A DNA stretch of 64,000 bases, taken from the NCBI GenBank assembly GCA_035771165.1, contig JAWNZC010000423.1, forward strand, positions 951,001-1,015,000, read 5' to 3'. This document shows positions 56,364 to 64,000 of the stretch, piece by piece. The translations under genes and the position numbers were made by a program. Origin of the DNA: Paragorgia papillata (lineage: Eukaryota > Cnidaria > Anthozoa > Scleralcyonacea > Coralliidae). Numbering within the stretch: the first letter of the stretch is position 1; every line of letters starts with the position of its first letter. The notes beneath the pieces are model-generated. The model worked only from the letters and a program-made list of their open reading frames with translations, was not told the DNA's origin and searched no databases.

Positions 56364-56909
56364 ACAGTCACAGCTACAGTCATGTTCCGTCCGTCCGTCC
56401 GTCCGTCATTTGGTTGGTTTGTTTATCGCTCTGTCGGTGCATGTATCTGTTATGTATATGTCTGTTCGTTCGTCCGTCCGTCAATTGGTCGGTATGTCTG
56501 TTTGTCTATTCATTCGTCAGAGATATGACAAATCTTCATAAACATTAAAACAAAATACAAGTCAAAATCACTCACAATTTCTTCTGTTCTCCAAACAGAA
56601 TACACAAGAATTGGCTGCTGGAGAGACGATCCGAGCCGAGTGGTTCCAAGTTTGGAGAACACCTCACCATTGTTAGAAAGCGGCTACCGTGTTCGTGATA
56701 GTTCTATAAAGAAATGTGCAGAGGTTGCCAAAGAACAAGGTTTTGATGGTTTCGCTATTGAGAATGGTGGACAGTGTTTCAGTGGTCCAAAACTACTAAA
56801 ACGGTACAAGATGTACGGAAAATCGAATGACTGCGCGAAAGATGGGAAAGGTGGAGATTATGCAATGGATGTGTACACATTTGCAGGTAACTATTCGTGT
56901 GTGGTGTAA
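50435..56909 (+). CDS. secreted Gly-rich, coiled-coil protein with C-terminal cysteine (WSC/lectin-like) domain
   Basis: Exons: 50435-50486, about 51084-51482 (acceptor uncertain), 52327-53270, 53513-53921, 54664-54921, 55273-55347, 55475-55522, 55643-55678, 56048-56092, 56190-56231, 56599-56909. They sum to 2619 nt (872 codons plus stop) with consistent phases. The N-terminus MKLCFLLVVVVVLWTKQ is a signal peptide. An acidic/polar region follows, then about 300 residues of GGGSIGGGGIGGG-type glycine repeats. Next is a Lys/Gln/Leu coiled coil (MKLKKLRKKLEQLQ), a second helical segment (ETGDTLEELLKLL), and several tiny phase-1 exons rich in Lys/Ser. The last domain starts YTRIGCWRDDPSR and contains KCAEVAKEQGFDGFAI, QCFSGPKLL and NDCAKDGKGGDYA, with four cysteines. 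Similar cysteine domains occur in cnidarian extracellular proteins. I infer a matrix, mucus or capsule component. The last exon may instead splice on at the GTAACT after TFAG, so the C-terminus is provisional. Confidence 0.8.
50513..50776. mobile_element. palindromic element of ACTCA/TGAGT words
   Basis: Ends CCTGTATTCCAAAAGCTCAC and GTGAGCTTTTAGAATACAGG. CACTCAATGAGT-type words fill it; arms meet near 50645. In intron 1 of the secreted-protein gene. Confidence 0.92.
51640..51960. mobile_element. foldback MITE, copy 1
   Basis: Complementary arms around TAATATTACACTATTG, including GGTGGTCCCATGGCCACATG. A copy at 56985-57290. Confidence 0.85.
52048..52290 (+). repeat. dispersed repeat, copy 2
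   Basis: Same start and CCCAAGCTTTCTAGGGAA text as 32690; ends just before exon 3 of the secreted-protein gene. Confidence 0.75.
53335..53490. repeat. GTTGGTGTTGGTG and TTCTTG simple repeats
   Basis: GGTGTT and GCTGTT runs in the intron between the third and fourth exons. Confidence 0.9.
53948..54020 (+). repeat. fragment of the ACTCA-word element
   Basis: TCTAAAAGCTCATTCACACT through AACACTCTATGAGTC matches the left end of 50513-50776. Confidence 0.8.
55375..56233 (+). repeat. tandem duplication of a two-exon segment
   Basis: 55375-55680 and 55948-56233 align through introns and exons (CGTCAACGTATTTTTTT, TTCTCTT.AAGGAGTTCCT). A GACA/GTCC/GTCA microsatellite lies between. Confidence 0.88.
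55723..55935. repeat. (GACA)n/(GTCC)n/(GTCA)n microsatellite
   Basis: Three tetranucleotide blocks in series. Confidence 0.99.
56295..56530. repeat. (GTCT)n and (GTCC)n microsatellite
   Basis: GTCT run of about 17 units, then degenerate GTCC. Confidence 0.97.
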
Positions 56910-56984
56910 GGTATCAGATGTTTGTCAAAGTCGAATACTCACAAAACGTGAGGCTGAACCTGCAACATTCTGACGACTAGGCGA

Positions 56985-57290
56985 CCTTAGATAATGGAAG
57001 GGGAACTGGATAGGAAACTTAAAACGATGTTACGAAACCGGAAACGAAGTTTCCACAACTTGCTACGATAATTATACACTTGTAGGCGGCTCCCACATGA
57101 CCATGATCAGCTATTGCTAAAATTAAACAATAGTGTAATATACTTACGTTCAGCAGTGTCTGATGTTAGCCATGTGGGACCATCCATTACGTGATTAGCC
57201 GCTTATAATTTATAATTACCAGAGCAAGTTGTGCAAACATCGTTTCGTAAGTTTCATATCCAGTTCCTCTTCCATTATCTATAGACGTTG
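56985..57290. mobile_element. foldback MITE, copy 2
   Basis: Matches 51640-51960 (GGAAGGGGAACTGGATA and AACGATGTTACGAAACC text) with small deletions; follows the last exon of the secreted-protein gene. Confidence 0.85.
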
Positions 57291-57354
57291 TAATAATCGA
57301 GGAAGCACATATGACTATGAATGTTCAGCTTTAGCTCTCCACCCTCGAGTATCA

Positions 57355-57425
57355 CTAGCTCAATGGTTAGAGCGTCTAGCTAGCTAACCGACCATTAGGT
57401 GCAAGTTCGATCCATGTCTGCAGGG
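57355..57425 (+). repeat. tRNA-like segment (SINE or tRNA pseudogene)
   Basis: TAGCTCAATGGTTAGAGCGT (A box) and GTGCAAGTTCGATCC (B box) at tRNA spacing. The anticodon region is duplicated, so it is not a functional tRNA. Confidence 0.65.
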
Positions 57426-57760
57426 GGGCTAATCATCCTTACTTGCAGGCAACGGCTGAATTGCGAAGGACGCAGATCAACGTGGCCGTGTCAAGGCATA
57501 TCAAAGGCGCTCGAAGCAGCCACCATACAACACAGTTCAGACCAGGTGTTGATTTTATGGAGGGAGGAAAACCGGAGAGCCCAGCGAAAAACCCTCGAAG
57601 CACAGGAGAGATCAACTACAACTCTACTCACATGAGTCCAAGCTCGACAACGGGGTCATTCCCAAGCGGTCACCCATCCAAGTACTAACCTCGTCCAATC
57701 GGGCTTAACTTTTTGGTGAGAGGCAGCGCGCTAATAGCACACGCCACCCGTGCTTCCCAT
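57421..57760 (-). mobile_element. 5S-derived SINE with a different 3' module
   Basis: The 5S-like head and central body match the other copies, but the 3' third differs (CAACGTGGCCGTGTCAAGG text). It abuts a tRNA-like segment at 57355. Confidence 0.82.
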
Positions 57761-57769
57761 TCTGCAGGT

Positions 57770-58640
57770 ATTTTGGTTTGGCGGCGAACGTCTAGTATCT
57801 CTCTTGTCGCAAAGTTAAAAAAAACCCAACAAAATCTACAGTAAATTAAGCCTAGTCCATATATACGTTGCACGTTTCAGGTATAAAATACATATTATGA
57901 CCTAAATATTTGATTTGTATATTTGAAGTAGATTCAACACCTAAAACGTTTGACGTTTGAGCTAGGACAAAGCTGTAAATGATCTTACTCCTCACTCAAA
58001 TTGTTCCATTATTTAGATTAAGAACTTAACAAAAGACCTTCAAGCAAATTCCCAAGCAATGCGTTCCCACTATATAGGCCTGGTCATGACTTCACACAAT
58101 TTAGAAAAAATATGTAAAATGTATAAAAATATGTTAGTAAGTTAGTTATAAATATTATGAAAGAGCCTAAAGGCCCTGTTATATGATGCAATATTTTATG
58201 CAACTTGTCTCGCAAACCATTGCAGCGTGTAACATGCTGTGTAGTGCCCAAGGTCGTTCCGTGACAGATTGCTGCAATCATTGCATAGAGTAGACTCAAA
58301 TACTTGAATGCAATAAAAACACAAAGGTTAGATATTACGAGTTCCTCTTGTTCAGTGTACATATAAAGTAGAAATATCAATAAATTATATCTAAAATTTC
58401 TGGAAGTTACTGGTTATATACTTAGATTGCTAGCATTAAAATGGTCTTACCTTGATCAATAATAGCCATTTTTCAGCTTTGTTCTTTAGAGTTAAATTTT
58501 ATAGAGTAATTATAGAGAAATAGAGTAATTGGGTTGTTCTAGTTCTACTGAAAATGAAATTAAAACATGTGCAAAGTAATAGAAAACAACAATACGTTGA
58601 TGAACACAAGAATAATGAAAAAAATACATTTTTGTTCTTT
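57770..58640. other. intergenic, no gene seen
   Basis: AT-rich; no coding exon or repeat boundary that I can support. Confidence 0.5.
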
Positions 58641-59275
58641 ATTTCTTGCCGTGCATTTTAATATTGCTTTTGTGTTCTTGCGTTCTTTTTCTTGTGTTCT
58701 TTTTTATGCATTTGCATTTGCATTCTTGTTCTTGTGTTCTGTTCTTGCGTTCTTGTGACCTTGCTCTTGCGGTCTCCTTCTTGCGTTCTTTGTCATGCGT
58801 TATTATTCTTGCGTTCTTGTTCCTGCGTTCTTGTTCTTGCGTTCTTGTTCTTGCGTTCTTATTCTTGCGTTCTTGTTCCTGCGTTCTTGTTCTTGCGTTC
58901 TTGTTCTTGTGTTCTTATTCTTGCGTTCTTGTTCCTGCGTTCTTGTTCTTGCGTTCTTGTTCTTGTATTCTTATTCTTGCGTTCTTGTTCTTGCGTTCTT
59001 GTTCTTGTGTTCTTATTCTTGCGTTCTCGTTCTTGCGTTCTTGTTCCTGCGTTCTTGTTCTTGCGTTCTTGTTCTTGCGTTCTTATTCTTGCGTTCTTGT
59101 TCCTGCGTTCTTGTTCTTGCGTTCTTGTTCCTGCGTTCTTGTTCTTGCGTTCTTGTTCTTGTGTTCTTATTCTTGCGTTCTTGTTCCTGCGTTCTTGTTC
59201 ATGCGTTCTTATTCTTGCGTTCTTGTTCTTGCGTTCTTGTTCTTGCGTTCTTTTTCATGCGTTCTTGTTCTTGCA
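58640..59275. repeat. 12-bp minisatellite (TTCTTGCGTTCT)
   Basis: About 50 units alternating TTCTTGCG and TTCTTGTTCCTGCG types. All three plus frames are open because the unit has no stop; not a gene. Confidence 0.97.
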
Positions 59276-59792
59276 TGATCCTCATATAGATTTATTAATA
59301 TTCCTATTTTTTGCAATAAATTATTATGCAGTGTAATGTATACAGAAGAAATCTCATAGAAATCTCATAGAAATATCAAAATCTTAAAAACAAATAAAAA
59401 AACTATAGGATAGCTGTGATTGTTGAAAGAAGACAATATTTAACATGTCATCCTTTTCATGTTATCTATCAGTCTGTCTCATGTTTGGGCTTTTTATATA
59501 TTTATCATCTTTAGCACGTTCCGATTGGGATTGCTTACAGTGAAAATGGAAATACCTTCCCACCTCTGCTTCTGTAGTTTGTTGTGTATTACTGTATTTC
59601 TGTAGCCACTACAGAAACGTGAGAAAAATCTAGCGATAAAAGTCGCTTATTCTGGATTTATATTTGTTTGTTGGTATCGATTTGGGAGAAACATTCGTTA
59701 TATTATAATTAAATTCCACGAAAGCTAAATTATACATTCAGTGGGAAATGTGAGATCTCAACTCTCAAGTGGTTTTATTCCTAGCGTAAATA

Positions 59793-60117
59793 TACAGTGT
59801 GTATCAAAAAAATTCGAACCCTTACAAAATGAATTAGCATTCTTTTCAAACAACCTATTGTAGTAGTTTGAAAGCCCTAAGCACTTCGCTGAACCCACAG
59901 ATGCGTAAAACACACGGTCTTATACACCTGGGAAATTAAGATAACTTGAAGTGTATGCATGGTGAAAGTATTTAAAAGCTTTTTCGCTTCGTTTAACTTA
60001 TGTGCTGATTCATTTATAACGCAGCGCTTTTAGGGCTTTCAAACTACTACAATAGGTTGTTTGAAAAGAATGCTAATTCATTTTCTAAGGGTTCGAATTT
60101 TTTTTATACACACTGTA
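59793..60117. mobile_element. mariner-type MITE
   Basis: Long inverted ends (CAGTGTGTATCAAAAAAATT) with TA at both flanks; inner arms GGGCTTTCAAACTACTACAA and complement. Confidence 0.9.
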
Positions 60118-60379
60118 TAGTAACGCGATATGCAGTGGTTATGGTACGCGCAACAAAAACAAGATGAAAATGCAGATTTTAGAGTACTTTTTCTTAAAAA
60201 AAACAAAAACTTGTGAATAATCGGCAAACAGCCGATTATACATACGTTAACAATCGGCCGATTGCCGATTATTTTGAAACGGTCGATTATCGGCCGATTA
60301 ATCGGTTGTACCGATCAATCGGCTCATCCCTATTTAAAATTTTGACCAGTTTTCGAGCTCGTTTTCAACAAGGTAATTG

Positions 60380-61876
60380 TTATCGTAGGGTGCCACTAGT
60401 GCGTAGATTAACCATCTTTAGCAATTCATGCTTTTGCTTTCTTTTCAACTCTATGATCTTTCCTTTCAAATTGTTAGAAAATTCATTCAGAAACGCTTTC
60501 ATCACAAACTGCTGTTCAGCCAGATCCGAAACAGGCAAAACTATAAAGAGAACAAATATAGTTACAAAAAACTCATTATTGGATGACAGAAACTTTATTT
60601 AGCACAGAATTCAAAAAATTGACAGTTTACATCGAATCTGAGAATTAAATATATAGGGCCGATTGCAGAAACGTTGTTCAATCGTTGTTTACGATAATCA
60701 GTGTTAAAGTACTGTTTAATAAACGAGCTTCGCCTCGTGTCTTTATATCTGATAAAACACGAACTGCGAGTTTATTGAACGGCTTCAAAAACGAACCACT
60801 TGGTAAGTTCATTGGCGTAGTAAGTTTGAAAAATAACCTTGTCTAACCGAGAAAATCAAAGCTAAAGTTTATGTAAATCAGGAGGTATCTTTATCACATA
60901 TAAAGACACAATACGGTCATGATTTTCTTTTGTGTTTTCCTTATGAATTATTAATGAGTTTTTGAAACGAGTTTTAAAATACCCAGATAAGCTGCGAAAA
61001 TGCTGACTATGTCCTTACAAAAATCACATGTGATTTTGGAACACGTTCATGTGGAATTGTCTAAGTAAATCACCGTTTCTGCAATTGGCATAAAATCTAT
61101 GCTAACAAAAGCTTATTAAATAAATGTTATATAACTGTATTGGAATATATTACAAATTAGTTACTAATAAAAAAGTATAAAAATAATATAAATTGTCCAT
61201 AACATGAGCAGGGCTTATATATAACAACTAAAAACATCTTAGAATATTATTGGTAGCTTACCGGTGTGAGGTCCAGTAGATTTACGACGACGTTTGCACA
61301 ACGTGAAATGCAAGATTAAGCCAATCACGGTAACTGCTGCGAGAAAAACTGACGAATAAATCAGAGGTGGCTTAATAAGAGGAGAGTTTGGTGCTAGTAC
61401 ATTAATCTCGGAATCTGAATCATCTGAAGTTTTCTCTGTGTCTGCGTCGTGTTCTTTTTCCTGGAATTGAAGAATATTGGAATATTAAGGTCGATTCCTG
61501 CATTCCGTACCTTCGTTCTCGTCACTCTCTCCATTTACTCCCACACTTTCTTCCTCCCTTCCTCTCTCTCTACTCTCCCGCCCCTCCCTTTCAACCCCCC
61601 TCCATCCCACTCCTTTCTCCTGTCACTTCCACTCACTCCATTTCACTCCTCCCTACCTCCCTCTCTCCCCCGCCCCATATCTCGGTTCACCTCCCCTCTG
61701 TCTTCGTCATCTCTCCTCAACCCCACTTCCTCCCCCTCCTCCTTCGCTCCCCGTCACTCGCTATCTCTTCTCCTCTCCCTCCATCACCCTCACCCTCCCT
61801 TACCCTCCCTGGCAGTCCCTATCTCTATCCTAGCTTCTCGCTCCTTCTCCCGCTGTCCATATCACCGTTTATTCCC

Positions 61877-61910
<34 letters not shown>

Positions 61911-63877
61911 TTCAAACTTCTCTTGCTCCTCTTCTCTCCCAGTTTATCCTCCTCCCTCCCATTCCTTCCTCTTCTCTCCCTCCCTCCCTCCCCTTCATTC
62001 CTCCCTTCCTCTCCCGCTGCTCTCACGTTTTCTTCGCATGTAAAACTTTCACATAAAACACTAGTTGAAAGTTTAATATGTCAAACATATGCGACGCACA
62101 TGTGACAGATATGTCAATTTTTTTAACTGTTCTCATTTCCAAACTCTTACCCCATCTACACGCGTAAAAATCTCGCAAGTTGTTACAGCATTGTTGCCTG
62201 AACAATGCTGTAACAACTTGTTGACATATGTGAACAACATTGATAAATGAACAACATTGTTCATCATTGTTTCAACAAGTTGTTACGGCTTGATGAAACA
62301 ACAACCGTTGTTCACGCATGTTGTAACAACCGAAGAACGTGTTGATACATCAACCATGTTCACCAATGTTGTAACATTGTTGTTCATCGTTGTTATTTCG
62401 TCATGCTGTTACAACATGTTGTATCATGATGTGCGAACAACGTTCTTGGCTATAAAAATGTGCTGTTGGAACAACTTGTTCATGACTGTTGATTTATCCG
62501 TGAACAAGTTGTTCGAACCATAAGTGAACAACTTGTTGACAACTTGTTCACGGCGAGCAGCACAACATTGTTCACTTGTGAACAAGTTGTGCGTTTTTAC
62601 GCGTGTATGCTATATGCACATCTCGCTCCACCTATTTCGTAAGAAATGGTTCCAAGACGAAGATAAGACTTACTTCAACCGGTCTTGTGTTTTTCTCCAA
62701 CATTCTCGATACAAATGCCGCGTTGTTGCGAAAATAAAGCAACAATGGATTCTGCAGGTTTTTGGCATGCCCACTAAGTGCTATGCCATATGAAGATGGA
62801 TTTTGAATAATAGTTTTGACCATCAAAGGACTGTCTTCTCTCTGAAGTTTATGCAGACTCGCTACAACGTACATATCTAGTAAAGCGCCATCTACTAGGC
62901 CTACTTCGACGGCGTGGAGAATACTTATTATGTTAGAATAATTTCTTCCTAGAAGTAAAGAATCACATTTTGATTTTAACAACTTTTTTTTGTTTGAATA
63001 ATTTGAAAACATTGTGAAATCCAAAAGAAATAATATGTACCTCTGTTGACAAATGCTCCTTTGGCCATTCCCAGTCTGTATTCAGAAGAATTTTCTATAA
63101 CGGCAATCTATATTAAGTTAGAAAAAGATGATATCAACTAAAGTAAATAATTAATGACATAGAGTATGGTAGGGTAAGGTGAGGTAAAGTGAAGTGGAGT
63201 AAAGAGAAGTGGAGTAGAATAAAGTGGACTAAAGTGAAGTGGAGTGAAGTGGATTGGAGTAGAGTGGCGTGAAGTGAAGTGGATCGGCGTGGAGTTGATT
63301 AAAGTGGGTAAAGTAAAGTGGAGTAGAGTGAAATGAAGTGAAGCGAAGCGAAGTGAAGTGAAGTGAAGTGAAGTGAAGTGAAGTGAAGTGAAGTGAAGTG
63401 AAAAGTGAATTAAAGTGAAATGAAGTGAAATAAAATGAAGTGAAGTGAAGTATTTCGTTATCTAAAATCCCTGCAGCTCAAAATTCTTCATAAGTCTTAC
63501 ATTAGACTGATAAAGATCGACGTCTGAAACAGTTAGAGCAACTGTTACAGTCAATGCAGCAGTCAAGTTTCCCAATCAGCAAACCAGTGATAACGAGACC
63601 GTATAACGTCCACGCAAGTGCAAACAATCGTCCGGGAATAGTGATGGGTGCTCGGTCACCATAACTGCAGATACAAAAATAATAATGAAGAGATACCTCA
63701 CACTCTTTTCTAAAGTACCAAGTTATTATTATGTTGATGACGTAACAATACTAATAATAATAATAAATATCATTCTTCTTACCCTACTGTTGTCATGGTA
63801 ATAAATGACCACCAAAAGCCTTCTGGTGCACCACTTATGAAACTTCTTGGAAAATGATCTTCATTTCTTTTGGATTC
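60380..63877 (-). CDS. ionotropic-glutamate-receptor-like channel with K+ selectivity filter (3' part; one frameshift)
   Basis: Exons: 63783-63877, 63501-63664, 63041-63107, 62674-62948, 61262-61460, 60380-60540 (stop TAA); upstream exons lie beyond the right edge. The order is pore loop APEGFWWSFITMTTVG joined to YGDRAPITIPGRLFA, a membrane helix (LAWTLYGLVITGLLIG), then the receptor S2 half (IAVIENSSEYRLGMAKGAF, GLVDGALLDMY). A further membrane span (SSVFLAAVTVIGLILHF) and a basic cytoplasmic tail follow. This is the glutamate-receptor order P-M3-S2-M4, but the filter TVGYGD is that of potassium channels. Bacterial GluR0 and bdelloid rotifer AvGluR1 are the known receptors with this signature. 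The exon 63501-63664 is one base too long: phase is lost between GLLIG and the next helix, near a run of C and T at 63566-63572. This is either an assembly indel or a real break. Confidence 0.88.
60798..60970 (+). repeat. dispersed repeat, third copy
   Basis: Close match to 40095-40275. It lies in the last intron of the channel gene. A short fourth fragment is at 54163-54215. Confidence 0.75.
61490..62035. repeat. CT-rich degenerate satellite
   Basis: CTCCCTCC-like tract with a C-run and (CA)n at 61876-61910. In a channel-gene intron; the open frame in it is compositional. Confidence 0.9.
62157..62607. mobile_element. word-saturated element, GTTGTTCAC family, copy 2 (inverted)
   Basis: Same 14-bp ends and near-identical interior as 2080-2563, in the opposite orientation and 33 bp shorter. 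It lies in a channel-gene intron. Confidence 0.9.
63160..63465. repeat. GTGAAGTGGA-type minisatellite
   Basis: GAAGT and GGAGT units in a channel-gene intron; a related GGAGTGGAGTA tract is at 63915-64000. Confidence 0.95.
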
Positions 63878-64000
63878 CTTTGAAAAAATATTTAGTCGTT
63901 GGTTATGTGTGAGAGTAGAGTGGGGTGGAGTAAAGTAGTGTGGGGTGGGGTGGGGTGGAGTGGAGTGGAGTAGAGTGGAGTAGAGTAGAGTGGAGTGGAG

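Overview
This is animal nuclear DNA: AT-rich, repeat-dense and with no prokaryotic gene layout. Five conserved multi-exon genes can be assembled exon by exon. Splice sites and reading phases agree across nearly every junction, and many of the introns are short. The recognisable repeat families (TTAA-flanked units ending in CCCTTTGACTCC-like text, G-run repeats, 5S-derived SINEs) resemble ones I associate with cnidarians, so an anthozoan is my best guess. That assignment is inference; the DNA itself shows only an intron-rich invertebrate metazoan.

Layout. 297-20363 (-): a TMEM87A/B-type GOLD/seven-TM Golgi membrane protein, with its last exon off or near the left edge. 21195-22394: a deleted Tc1/mariner element. 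22835-33271 (-): a complete MPND-type protein (RAMA domain plus an intact JAMM metalloprotease motif, 13 exons, 568 codons), with a 5'-truncated LINE in one intron. 34985-38696 (+): a complete IST1 (ESCRT-III regulator, 11 exons, 403 codons). 42366-47998 (-): a complete UBA5 (UFM1-activating enzyme, 13 exons, 402 codons). 48448-48681 (+): a possible small myristoylated protein divergent from UBA5. 50435-56909 (+): a secreted Gly-rich/coiled-coil protein ending in a cysteine domain. 60380-63877 (-): the 3' half of an ionotropic-glutamate-receptor-like channel whose pore loop carries the potassium filter TVGYGD.

The genes do not form an operon or pathway. IST1 and TMEM87 both act in endomembranes, and UBA5 and MPND both belong to ubiquitin-like systems, but the neighbourhood looks incidental.

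Most other DNA is foldback MITEs, SINEs and microsatellites. The strongest signals for follow-up are (1) the glutamate-receptor-like gene with a K+ filter and (2) several unrelated palindromic elements whose whole interior is built from one short word repeated on both strands. Others are an array of TTAA-type units splitting a tRNA-derived SINE, 5S-rRNA-derived SINEs, a 209-bp MITE with 9-bp target duplications, and a tandem exon duplication in the secreted-protein gene. No functional tRNA, rRNA or CRISPR was found.
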